Under the pieces are notes generated by a model. The model was not told the DNA's origin. It did not search any database and saw only the letters and a list, made by a program, of their open reading frames with translations. 64,000 bases of DNA from Parabacteroides sp. (GTDB taxonomy: Bacteria; Bacteroidota; Bacteroidia; Bacteroidales; Tannerellaceae). Shown here piece after piece: positions 46,204 to 53,556 of the stretch. Numbering within the stretch: the first letter of the stretch is position 1; every line of letters begins with the position of its first letter. Made by a program: the position numbers and the translations under genes. The stretch spans positions 1 through 64,000 of the forward strand of contig DXVO01000022.1 of NCBI GenBank assembly GCA_019417325.1, in the 5' to 3' direction.

Positions 46204-46569
46204 TTACCCTTTTTCCATGCAACGCTGCAATTTCCCGAATAAGCCGTCAAAGCGCAATTCCGCATTTATCATCTGTCGAACTTTCTCTTTCCCTGAGGAT
46301 GTCAACGAGAAAAACATTTGCCTTTTATCCTCTTTATTGATATTCCGGCGAATATATCCTTTATTCTCTACCGAAGTTATCACTTTAGAAACCCTCGAGT
46401 TCGACAAACCGATATATTCGCAGATGGTTCCGGCAGACTTTGTCTCTCCATCTTTCAGGCAACAAAGTAGCATGGCTTCATTGATTGTTATCTCATGCAC
46501 GTCTGCAAATGCTTTCTCAAATTGGTATAATGTCTTATATATATCCTTGATGATACAAATTGATTCCAT
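46204..46569 (-). CDS. MarR-family transcriptional regulator
   Basis: 121 residues. A winged helix-turn-helix lies between about 25 and 100: TINEAMLLCCL, SAGTICEYIGLSNSRVSKVITSVENKGYIRR as recognition helix region, and the wing EDKRQMFFSLTSSG. It has a Cys pair (CC at about 35) and another Cys near the recognition helix and C-terminus, which might sense thiol or sulfur stress; that is inference. It lies directly upstream of the sulfur oxidoreductase and both have the same operator, so autoregulation and repression of that gene are expected. Confidence 0.9.
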   Translation of the reverse strand: MESICIIKDIYKTLYQFEKAFADVHEITINEAMLLCCLKDGETKSAGTICEYIGLSNSRVSKVITSVENKGYIRRNINKEDKRQMFFSLTSSGKEKVRQMINAELRFDGLFGKLQRCMEKG

Positions 46570-46590
46570 ATTTTTCTTTTGTTTGGTTGC

Positions 46591-46598
46591 AAAGATAT
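46591..46598 (-). promoter_or_regulatory. -7 promoter element of the MarR gene
   Basis: TATCTTTG on the minus strand, 21 bases before the ATG. The operator at 46615-46636 begins 16 bases upstream and covers the -33 position. Confidence 0.6.
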
Positions 46599-46614
46599 AT
46601 ATTATTTTTAATAC

Positions 46615-46636
46615 AAATAGTTTCCAGTAGAAAATA
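46615..46636 (-). promoter_or_regulatory. Putative MarR operator upstream of the MarR gene
   Basis: Read on the minus strand it gives ATTTTCTACTGGAAAC then TATTTG, 20 of 22 identical to 46169-46190. Binding there would block the -33 region and so repress the regulator's own promoter. Confidence 0.7.
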
Positions 46637-46660
46637 AATTACAAATAGAAATATATAAAT

Positions 46661-46704
46661 GCAAAAAAGGGATATACTATAATGAGCATATCCCTTTTTT
46701 GCAT
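46661..46704 (-). terminator. Terminator of the DHOD-like gene
   Basis: A perfect 16-bp stem TGCAAAAAAGGGATAT (46661-46676) with its complement at 46689-46704, 16 bases beyond the stop of the DHOD-like gene, with U-runs on either strand. Confidence 0.85.
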
Positions 46705-46720
46705 ATTAATTTAAAATCGT

Positions 46721-47689
46721 TTAGTCCCTGTTTGAGAAGTATTTCATAAATTGGGAACGTTCGTACAGACTTTGGTCGGGAACATTTGTGTAACTCAATT
46801 TACCGATAAACTCTTGTAATGAGTGATAGTTTGCCTGATGCATCCATTCTTCAATACAAGTAAGCACCTGGGAAATAATTTCTCCGCCGTGTGTATAGAC
46901 TGCACTACACATCTGAACAGCCGAAGCACCAGCCAACAAACATTTGATAACATCCTCCCAATCATGGATTCCTGTTGAAGAAGCAATACTGATACCCGGT
47001 ACCTTTGCCGAAACAATACCGGTCCAACGTAACGTATCACTCAAATCAGAATGATTACTGAAAACATTACCTGAAACTAATTGCATATTATTAATATCGA
47101 TATCCGGCTGGTAAAAACGGTTGAACAAAACTACTCCATCCGCCCCATTTACCTTTAAGATATTCACAAGAGCAGGGATATTCCCCACCATCTTGCTTAC
47201 TTTCACCATAACGGGGATAGAAACCGTCTCTTTTACTTTACGGATAATATTGACATACAGATCGCGCATAACATCACAATTGAAAGTCAATTCTGTTTCC
47301 ATAAAGAATACATTCAATTCGAGTGCATCTGCTCCTGCAAGTTCTATCTGACGAGCAAAATCAATCCAGGCATCTGCCTTATAGCAATTAATACTGGCAA
47401 TGATAGGAATTGTACAGAGTTGTTTTGTCTTCTGAATTAATTCCAAATACTTGTTTACCAGATTAACCTTTACATATCCACGTATATAATCTGCTGCCTC
47501 CGGATAATCGGACTCTTGCATCAAGACATCACCCTGCATCTCTATTTGTTCTTCAAAAAGAGACTTAAGCACAATGGCACCCGCCCCTGCCTTTTCAAAT
47601 TCCTTGTTTCTTTCCGGACTATTAGTCAAACCGGAACTTCCTACAATCAGCGGATTACGAAGCGTAAGTCCCGCATATTGAGTTTTCAT
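46721..47689 (-). CDS. Dihydroorotate dehydrogenase-like FMN protein
   Basis: 322 residues of the class 1 DHOD TIM-barrel fold, with NPLIVGSSGLTNS, PVMVKVSKM and the C-terminal phosphate/FMN loops SIASSTGIHDWEDVIKCLLAGASAVQMCS. The normal active-site segment N(L/I)SCPN is replaced by LNVFFMETE, so the catalytic Cys and Pro of class 1 enzymes are missing. It is therefore unlikely to be the true PyrD. Proteins of this kind are widespread in Bacteroidetes and may act on another dihydropyrimidine-like substrate. I begin at MKTQYAG. A -7 element lies at 47727-47734. Confidence 0.85.
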   Translation of the reverse strand: MKTQYAGLTLRNPLIVGSSGLTNSPERNKEFEKAGAGAIVLKSLFEEQIEMQGDVLMQESDYPEAADYIRGYVKVNLVNKYLELIQKTKQLCTIPIIASINCYKADAWIDFARQIELAGADALELNVFFMETELTFNCDVMRDLYVNIIRKVKETVSIPVMVKVSKMVGNIPALVNILKVNGADGVVLFNRFYQPDIDINNMQLVSGNVFSNHSDLSDTLRWTGIVSAKVPGISIASSTGIHDWEDVIKCLLAGASAVQMCSAVYTHGGEIISQVLTCIEEWMHQANYHSLQEFIGKLSYTNVPDQSLYERSQFMKYFSNRD

Positions 47690-47726
47690 GTCAATCATGT
47701 TCAGATTCAATTATATTCAACACTTA

Positions 47727-47734
47727 CAAAAATA
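47727..47734 (-). promoter_or_regulatory. -7 promoter element of the DHOD-like gene
   Basis: TATTTTTG on the minus strand, 37 bases upstream of the ATG at 47689. Confidence 0.45.
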
Positions 47735-47785
47735 GATATTTATTTTGTGGAATATCCTTCCCTGCTATTTAAAATGGTTAAAAGC

Positions 47786-48454
47786 TCAGTACTCCCGTTC
47801 ACCGAAGATACTGGTTCCCACACGAATCATTGTACTTCCTTCAGCAATTGCAACCGGATAATCGTGGCTCATCCCCATCGACAATTCTTTAAAATCAGGA
47901 TTTTCTTTAAAATAAGAAGCCTTCAGTTCATCGAAAAGGGCACGCAATTGATGAAATTCCTGCCGTATCTTATCCGTATCGTCCGTATTGGTAGCCATTC
48001 CCATCAACCCTCCTATACGGATATTACGAAGGGCATCCAGTTCGCCACTATCCAGCAAGTCACGACATTCGTCCGGACTAAATCCATGTTTTGCTTCTTC
48101 TTCCGCCACATGTATTTCCAATAAAACACGGATGGCACGCTCATTGCGAAGAGCAAATTTATCTACCTCACGCAATAGTTTCAACGAATCTATACTTTGG
48201 ACCGTATGGATAAAGGGAGCTATATCTTTTACCTTATTACTTTGTAGAGGACCAATGAAATGCCATTCTATGTCACCGGGCAATGCCTTCTGCTTGGCTG
48301 TAAGTTCCTGGGCACGGCTCTCTCCAAATACACGCTGTCCTGCGTCGTAGGCTTCTTTTAAAGCCTCAACAGGATGAAACTTGGAAACCGCTACCAGCGT
48401 GACATCTACCGGTAACGATTTCTTTAGTTCAGTTATATTTTGAGTGATGCTCAT
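47786..48454 (-). CDS. YggS/PLPBP-family pyridoxal phosphate homeostasis protein
   Basis: 222 residues, single-domain fold-type III PLP protein. The PLP-binding Lys lies in LVAVSKFHP (about residue 23), followed by FGESRAQEL, WHFIGPLQSNKVK, VHTVQSID and the phosphate loop SMGMSHDY...GSTMIRVGTSIFG. The family controls free PLP levels and binds no known substrate. Its ATG overlaps the stop of the upstream DUF4494 gene by four bases (ATGA), so translation is coupled. Confidence 0.95.
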   Translation of the reverse strand: MSITQNITELKKSLPVDVTLVAVSKFHPVEALKEAYDAGQRVFGESRAQELTAKQKALPGDIEWHFIGPLQSNKVKDIAPFIHTVQSIDSLKLLREVDKFALRNERAIRVLLEIHVAEEEAKHGFSPDECRDLLDSGELDALRNIRIGGLMGMATNTDDTDKIRQEFHQLRALFDELKASYFKENPDFKELSMGMSHDYPVAIAEGSTMIRVGTSIFGEREY

Positions 48455-48948
48455 ACCTGTGGTGCTTGATTTTTTTGTTCGGCAATCCGTTCCTCTTCCG
48501 ATTTTTCAGAAGGTACATTATTTGCATCGAAAGGGAAGACATCCATCAACTGAGTTTCCGCAACCGAAGCAATCGTATAGTCTGCCATAGTACCTTTCAT
48601 CCCGTCTTCCAATACAGCTATCGCTTCCTTCAGATTTGAAGCCTGTGCCAACATTTGTGCTGCTGTTTTTTTCTCGGCTCCACTCTTCTCATCCAAAGTG
48701 ATAAAGTACACTTTAATTTTGTAGAAACGGTCACCGTTTTCATTGAAAAACAATTCCGACAGGCGGGCGCGTTTAATGTCTGTTACTGTAAACTCTCCGG
48801 TTATAAAAGGACGGATTTCCTCAATAATACGGGCCTCTGCTTCCGTAAATGACAAAGCATCCACCAGATAAGGTTCCGTCACTTTCTTCTGCATTCCATT
48901 CTCCAGAATTTTCTCAAAGGAGACTTTACATTCAAACCAGTTATGCAT
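48451..48948 (-). CDS. DUF4494 domain-containing protein
   Basis: 165 residues, cytoplasmic, with NWFECKVSFEKI at the start, EPYLVDALSFTEAEARIIEEI and FFNENGDRFYKIKVYFITLDEKSGAEKK. This is the DUF4494 family, found in Bacteroidetes and often just before yggS, with no known function. The last about 20 residues are charged and low in complexity. A -7 element (TATATTTG, 48995-49002) lies 47 bases upstream and probably drives both genes. Confidence 0.85.
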   Translation of the reverse strand: MHNWFECKVSFEKILENGMQKKVTEPYLVDALSFTEAEARIIEEIRPFITGEFTVTDIKRARLSELFFNENGDRFYKIKVYFITLDEKSGAEKKTAAQMLAQASNLKEAIAVLEDGMKGTMADYTIASVAETQLMDVFPFDANNVPSEKSEEERIAEQKNQAPQV

Positions 48949-48994
48949 ATCTTTCTTCGTTTAATATTGTCTATATTCTTGTTTTAATACTGTA

Positions 48995-49002
48995 CAAATA
49001 TA
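48995..49002 (-). promoter_or_regulatory. -7 promoter element of the DUF4494-yggS operon
   Basis: TATATTTG on the minus strand, 47 bases before the ATG. Confidence 0.5.
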
Positions 49003-49084
49003 GCTGCAATTCGGGAATAATACAACTGGGGCGAGATTCTTTAAGGTATTCTAAACTTTTCCACAAACGGCTTGTTATATATAC

Positions 49085-49222
49085 GTAGTGTGTTTTTTCA
49101 TGGTATTAGATTTTAGATTAGTAATTAGGTTGTTTTAGCTGGTTCGAGAGAATAAGGCTAAAAAGGTTCTAAAATATCAGAGCCGGAGAAGTTAAGTTGA
49201 CTTAAGTTTCTCCGGCCCTTTT
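49085..49222 (+). ncRNA. Candidate small RNA ending in an intrinsic terminator
   Basis: Between two minus-strand genes there is a conserved-looking sequence without ORF (TTCATGGTATTAGATTTTAG... GGTTGTTTTAGCTGG) that ends in the strong hairpin GCCGGAGAA/TTCTCCGGC (about 49182-49215) and CCCTTTTATTTTT on the plus strand. A plus-strand terminator here serves no protein gene, which suggests a short transcript. The hairpin also lies 12 bases beyond the ndk stop and might instead terminate ndk. No clear promoter is seen. Confidence 0.3.
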
Positions 49223-49226
49223 ATTT

Positions 49227-49688
49227 TTAGAATTCGTCGTTTGCATACAAACTCAATAAATTATTCAGTTTGTAGTCATAAATCTCCGAATCATCAAAGA
49301 AACGTTTCAATTCCACCTCGGCTGTTTCCAGGGAGTCGGAAGCATGCACTATATTTTCCTGCACACTCATACTGTAATCCCCCCGGATAGTACCCGGCTG
49401 TGCATTCCGACCGTTTGTAGCACCAGCCAATTGGCGGACAACATGCACCGCATCTATACCTTCCCAGCAACATACAATTACCGGACATACCGCCATTGCA
49501 TCTTTCACACGCTGGAAAAATGATTTTTCTTTCAGATGGGCATAATGTTCCGACAAAATTTCATCCGTCAGCCAGGTCATCTTCATACCTGCCAGACGCA
49601 AACCTTTTTTTTCAAAACGGGATACGATTTCACCTATCAAACCACGTTGGATGGTACAAGGTTTCAGGATAACAAGTGTTTTTTCCAT
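49227..49688 (-). CDS. ndk: Nucleoside diphosphate kinase
   Basis: 153 residues, the normal size. MEKTLVILKP opens the family fold; the active site NIVHASDS contains the phosphorylated His, and RNAQPGTIRGDY follows the usual order. NDK exchanges gamma-phosphates between NTPs and NDPs in the cytoplasm. An upstream in-frame ATG would add 39 residues, but the -7 element at 49748-49755 places the transcript start after it, so the shorter form is correct. Gly before SDS is Ala here, a minor variant. Confidence 0.95.
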   Translation of the reverse strand: MEKTLVILKPCTIQRGLIGEIVSRFEKKGLRLAGMKMTWLTDEILSEHYAHLKEKSFFQRVKDAMAVCPVIVCCWEGIDAVHVVRQLAGATNGRNAQPGTIRGDYSMSVQENIVHASDSLETAEVELKRFFDDSEIYDYKLNNLLSLYANDEF

Positions 49689-49747
49689 ACTGTTTTCTAT
49701 TTTAAAGTTCCACAATCGTTCTTTCGCATAAGAAGAAACCATTTTGC

Positions 49748-49755
49748 CAAAGATA
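49748..49755 (-). promoter_or_regulatory. -7 promoter element of ndk
   Basis: TATCTTTG on the minus strand, 60 bases before the ndk ATG. It decides the start because the longer ORF begins upstream of it. Sequences at 49833-49848 and 49861-49872 (TTCTATTAGAAA) upstream resemble parts of the MarR operator. Confidence 0.55.
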
Positions 49756-50057
49756 ACATATTTATCTACTATAAATAAATTATAGTATAATAATCTATAA
49801 AACAAAGGGAAATAATACGTTCGAAGGAATACGGTTTCCAGCAGACAATATGAATGGAACTTCTATTAGAAAAATTAAAAACACTTTTATTATCCAGTGC
49901 CCTATACCACTGACAACACTAACATCTTCATTCTAAAAGATTTCACAGGCTATTACCTCTTATGAAATACTTAATTCACATAAACACACATTTTAGCAAA
50001 CGGTTTCTTGTTTCAATAATGATTAACATTCTGATAAATCAGTCGCAAAAGACTGAT

Positions 50058-50681
50058 TTACTTAACATATCTATATTCCCTCCAGTTTGGATAAATAATC
50101 CGTAAGAAATCTCTTAAAGTCTGCCTGTTTACACCTAATTTCTGGCTGATTTCTTTCATTGAACGCTTTTCTTTTACCATTTTCAATATCAAGTTTTCTT
50201 TACCCGTCAACTTAAATTTTCCGCCTTCACCACCTCTGGGACGACCGAGTTTCACCCCTTCCATCCTTTTGCGCGCCAAGGCTTCCCGGGTTCTTTGGGA
50301 GATAAGGTTTCGTTCTATCTCCGCACTCAGGCTGAAAGCAAAAGCAAGTATCTTACTATTGATGTTATTCCCCAATTCATATTTTTCTTTTACGGTCAAC
50401 ACAATAATATCCCGTTCCATACATTGATGAAGGATACTCATCACCTCCATCAGATTACGTCCAAGCCTTGATAGTTCGGTCGTAATAAGAATATCACCCT
50501 TTGAAACCTGCTTTAATAATCGACCCAACTGTCTGTCACGGGCATTGGTGGTACCACTAATAGTCTCTTCAACCCACTTATTTACTTTAAAACCCCGGAC
50601 TTTCGAAAAGTTATTTATCTCGAAACGTTGATTTTCAGTACTCTGTTTATCCGTACTGACTCTTACATAAGCATACACCAT
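50058..50681 (-). CDS. Serine recombinase, Mpi-like DNA invertase
   Basis: 207 residues. Resolvase/invertase catalytic domain (1-140): Arg7 and Ser9 in YVRVSTDKQ, LITTELSRLGRN, and the Arg-rich RNLISQRTREALARKR. A C-terminal helix-turn-helix (about 165-200, MKEISQKLGVNRQTLRDFL) binds the site. Size and N-terminus match the small serine invertases of Bacteroidales, such as the master invertase Mpi, which flip promoters of capsule and surface loci in trans. It carries no cargo and no flanking repeats. The invertible promoter at 27488-27685 is a plausible target; this pairing is inference. Confidence 0.88.
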   Translation of the reverse strand: MVYAYVRVSTDKQSTENQRFEINNFSKVRGFKVNKWVEETISGTTNARDRQLGRLLKQVSKGDILITTELSRLGRNLMEVMSILHQCMERDIIVLTVKEKYELGNNINSKILAFAFSLSAEIERNLISQRTREALARKRMEGVKLGRPRGGEGGKFKLTGKENLILKMVKEKRSMKEISQKLGVNRQTLRDFLRIIYPNWREYRYVK

Positions 50682-50893
50682 AGTTCTGAATATTAATTGA
50701 TTAGATAAAGATACATCCGAAAAGGAAAGGTCCGGGCGGGATTAGGAAATGCCAACTTTTTTTATTTTGCATGAAGAAGTCGGCAATTTTCCTTTTAACA
50801 AAGAAATATTGTAAATTAAACAAATACGCTACCTTATAATAAAAATAAGCTAAATTTCAAAAGAGAGTAAGCAGGCAGACGTATCATCCGATG

Positions 50894-50901
50894 CAAATAT
50901 A
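50894..50901 (-). promoter_or_regulatory. -7 promoter element, candidate for the invertase gene
   Basis: TATATTTG on the minus strand, exact consensus, with about 210 bases to the ATG at 50681 and an imperfect hairpin in between. Confidence 0.4.
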
Positions 50902-50956
50902 AAGGATGTGTTATACTATAAAACGGGATTTCTTTTTATTTAAAAACGACAGGGCA

Positions 50957-50995
50957 TAAAAAAAACAGGATACCCCTGAGGGATATCCTGTTTTC
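50957..50995 (-). terminator. Terminator of rplU-rpmA
   Basis: AAAACAGGATA and TATCCTGTTTT form the stem with internal CCCT/AGGG pairing; the minus strand ends in eight T. It follows the rpmA stop by about 22 bases. Confidence 0.88.
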
Positions 50996-51017
50996 TATTT
51001 CGTGTTACAGAAATTAC

Positions 51018-51284
51018 TTACGCTTCTGCCACTACTTCTTTTACAGAAACGAAAGATCTGTTTTCTTTACCTCTTTTGAAAGTAACAACACCATCAACCA
51101 AAGCATACAAAGTATGGTCTTTACCAATACCTACGTTTTCACCCGGATGATGAGCAGTACCTCTCTGACGAACGATAATGTTACCAGCTTTAGCAACTTC
51201 GCCACCGAAAAGCTTAACACCTAATCTTTTACTTTGTGATTCACGGCCGTTCTTAGAACTACCAACACCTTTCTTATGTGCCAT
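51018..51284 (-). CDS. rpmA: 50S ribosomal protein L27
   Basis: 88 residues, normal length. MAHKKGVGSSKNGRES at the N-terminus, RLGVKLFGGE and the IIVRQRGT..HPG.NVG core are diagnostic. The basic N-terminal tail reaches the peptidyl transferase centre. There is no Firmicutes-type N-terminal extension that needs cleavage. It is co-transcribed with rplU, 22 bases downstream of it. Confidence 0.98.
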   Translation of the reverse strand: MAHKKGVGSSKNGRESQSKRLGVKLFGGEVAKAGNIIVRQRGTAHHPGENVGIGKDHTLYALVDGVVTFKRGKENRSFVSVKEVVAEA

Positions 51285-51306
51285 TTCTTCTTTTCTCCTT
51301 TAAACG

Positions 51307-51624
51307 TTAAGCAACAATTTCTTTAACACTCACTTCAGTGAACTGCTGACGGTGACCGTTCAATTTACGATAACCTTTTCTTCTCTTTTTGTGGAAAACC
51401 AGCACTTTATCACCTTTTACCAGCGGAGACAGTACTTCGCATACTACCTTTGCGCCATCGACAGTAGGAACACCTACTTTTACTTCACCATTGTTGTCAA
51501 CCAACAATACTTTGTCAAACTCAACAACAGCACCGCTTTCAGCGTTTTGGATGTGGTGAACGAATAATTTCTTTCCTTGTTCAGCCTTGAACTGTTGTCC
51601 GTTAATTTCTACGATTACGTACAT
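51307..51624 (-). CDS. rplU: 50S ribosomal protein L21
   Basis: 105 residues from MYVIVEINGQQFK, the family N-terminus, with KKRRKGYRKLNGHRQ near the end for 23S rRNA contact. The ORF is open for 17 more codons upstream, but those are not conserved in the family. A -7 element (TAATTTTG, 51713-51720) about 90 bases upstream starts the rplU-rpmA operon. Confidence 0.97.
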   Translation of the reverse strand: MYVIVEINGQQFKAEQGKKLFVHHIQNAESGAVVEFDKVLLVDNNGEVKVGVPTVDGAKVVCEVLSPLVKGDKVLVFHKKRRKGYRKLNGHRQQFTEVSVKEIVA

Positions 51625-51712
51625 CTGTTTTTTATTATTATAACAGGTTATGTCCCGGGGGTGGATACGCTTCATTGTATCACTTGTTTACCCTCTGCAG
51701 AATTTCAGTGTG

Positions 51713-51720
51713 CAAAATTA
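51713..51720 (-). promoter_or_regulatory. -7 promoter element of the rplU-rpmA operon
   Basis: TAATTTTG on the minus strand, about 88 bases before the rplU ATG. Confidence 0.5.
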
Positions 51721-51853
51721 CAGCTTCTCGAATTATTATGCAAATGTTTTATGGATATTTTTAAACCATATATGCTTTGGAATCAAAACACTACTCCTTT
51801 CAAAGCAAAATATTTATATTTCGTTTCTTCAACATAAATCTTTAAAAGACTGG

Positions 51854-53533
51854 TTATGCACAGAAAAACAGGATGATTAATTGTGCTGTAAGTACCCGTA
51901 AAAACATCGTCAAAGGATATACAGTCGCATAGCTAACCGCCGGAGCATCATTACCTGCCGTCGCATTAGCATATGCCAATGCTGGTGGATCAGTCGTACT
52001 CCCTGCCAACAATCCCATCAAGGTAAAATAATTCAATTTACAGAAATAACGTCCAATTACTCCGATTATCAACAAAGGCACCATTGTAATAATAAAACCG
52101 TAACCAATCCAAGAGATTCCTCCTTTATTAACTATCGTATCGACAAAACCGTCTCCGGCACTCAGGCCAACACAGGCAAGAAACATCGTAATACCTATTT
52201 CCCTCAACATCAGGTTTGCACTTTGAGTTGTATAGGTTACTAATTTATAACGATAGCCAAAACGACTGATTAAAATCGATACAATCAAAGGTCCTCCGGC
52301 CAATCCCAATTTTATGGGTTGCGGAACACCAGGTATGGTAAAAGGAATGCTGCCTAATATAATACCCAAAGCAATCCCAATAAATATAGTAAACAAGTTC
52401 GGCTCATTCAGGCGTTTCATGGAATTGCCAAGAATAGAACTGACCTTATCGACAGCCAATTCACTACCGACCACAGTAACACGGTCACCTACCTGCAATT
52501 GTAATCCGGGTGTCGCCACCAGTTCCAAACCGGCACGGTTAACCCGGGTAACATTTATACCATGCAGACGGCGTAACTGCAAATCTCCCAGCCGACGTCC
52601 GGTCAATTCGGGCTTTGTTACTAAAATACGCCGGCTTACAAACTGGCTTTCCGCAGGAATCCATTGTTTCCGGTCCATCTGAATCTCATCACCAATAAAA
52701 GTCTTAATCGTGTTTGCATCATGTTCGGTTGTAATAACAAATATCTTATCATTTTCCTGAAGAATCGTATTTCCATTTACGATTTCGACCTTATTGGTTC
52801 CATTACGCCAAATACGGGAAATAACAAACTCACGATGTTCCAACAATGCCGCTAAATCCACTACCCGTTTATTAAATATAGCCGGATTCTTTACAACCAG
52901 AGAGACAGGAGTAGCTTCACTGGTATGCATATTATTCTCCGCTTCCAACATTTCCGCCTCTTTTTCGAAACTGACATGGAAAACATAACGAATAAATAAC
53001 ATTGCCAAAATAATACCAACCACCCCTAACGGATAAGCAACGGCATATCCCAAGGCTATAGTCTCACCCGCCGCTCCGGTCATATCAGTATAAGCCTGCT
53101 GCGCTGCTCCCAAACCGGGCGTATTAGTAACAGCACCTGACAAAATCCCAACCATTGTCGGTATAGGAATACCTGTTATGAAATGAATTGCCAAAGCTGT
53201 GGCAACTCCTAAAAAAACAATACCACATGCCAAACCATTTAAGGTCATTCCCCCTTTCTTAAAAGAAGAGATAAACCCCGGTCCAACCTGCATTCCTACT
53301 GAATAAACAAACAAAATCAGTCCGAATTCCCGGAAGAAATGGATAACTGACGGATTTACATAAAACCCGAAATGCCCCAACAGGATACCCACAAACAAGA
53401 CTAGCGTAATCCCTAAAGAAATGCCAAATACCCGGATCTTCCCTAACTGGATTCCAGCGGCAATCACAATCGAAAGCAAAAGGATAGAATGCCCGATCCC
53501 TTCTCCCCATACTAATTCATTTATCCATTCCAT
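51854..53533 (-). CDS. Aspartate:alanine exchanger family transporter with two TrkA-C domains
   Basis: 559 residues. Two homologous membrane halves of the AspT/YidE type (about 15-185 and 380-559) bracket a cytoplasmic pair of TrkA-C (RCK_C) domains (about 205-360: ISRIWRNGTNKVEIVNGNTILQENDKIFVI, and INVTRVNRAGLELVATPGLQLQVGDRVTVVG). AspT exchanges aspartate for alanine; YidE-like relatives have unknown substrates. It follows the ThrE gene directly, and an alternative start at 53563 would overlap it by seven bases. It is the last gene of the riboswitch-led operon. Confidence 0.9.
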   Translation of the reverse strand: MEWINELVWGEGIGHSILLLSIVIAAGIQLGKIRVFGISLGITLVLFVGILLGHFGFYVNPSVIHFFREFGLILFVYSVGMQVGPGFISSFKKGGMTLNGLACGIVFLGVATALAIHFITGIPIPTMVGILSGAVTNTPGLGAAQQAYTDMTGAAGETIALGYAVAYPLGVVGIILAMLFIRYVFHVSFEKEAEMLEAENNMHTSEATPVSLVVKNPAIFNKRVVDLAALLEHREFVISRIWRNGTNKVEIVNGNTILQENDKIFVITTEHDANTIKTFIGDEIQMDRKQWIPAESQFVSRRILVTKPELTGRRLGDLQLRRLHGINVTRVNRAGLELVATPGLQLQVGDRVTVVGSELAVDKVSSILGNSMKRLNEPNLFTIFIGIALGIILGSIPFTIPGVPQPIKLGLAGGPLIVSILISRFGYRYKLVTYTTQSANLMLREIGITMFLACVGLSAGDGFVDTIVNKGGISWIGYGFIITMVPLLIIGVIGRYFCKLNYFTLMGLLAGSTTDPPALAYANATAGNDAPAVSYATVYPLTMFLRVLTAQLIILFFCA

Positions 53534-53556
53534 ACTGTTTTTATTTATTCCATTAT

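Larger units (their letters stand above)
50682..51017. other. Leader of the invertase gene and rpmA terminator region
   Basis: No ORF is supported. Moving from left: an imperfect hairpin (GGAAATGCCAACTT near 50745 with AAGTCGGCAATTTTCC near 50777), a -7 element TATATTTG on the minus strand at 50894-50901 that would give the invertase a leader of about 205 bases, and the rpmA terminator at 50957-50995. A closer TATCTTTA near 50706 could give a short leader instead. Confidence 0.5.

Noticed and set aside
50058..50681. Transposon or integron around the serine recombinase
   Set aside because: No transposase, cargo, terminal repeats or target duplications are visible; flanking genes are housekeeping genes.
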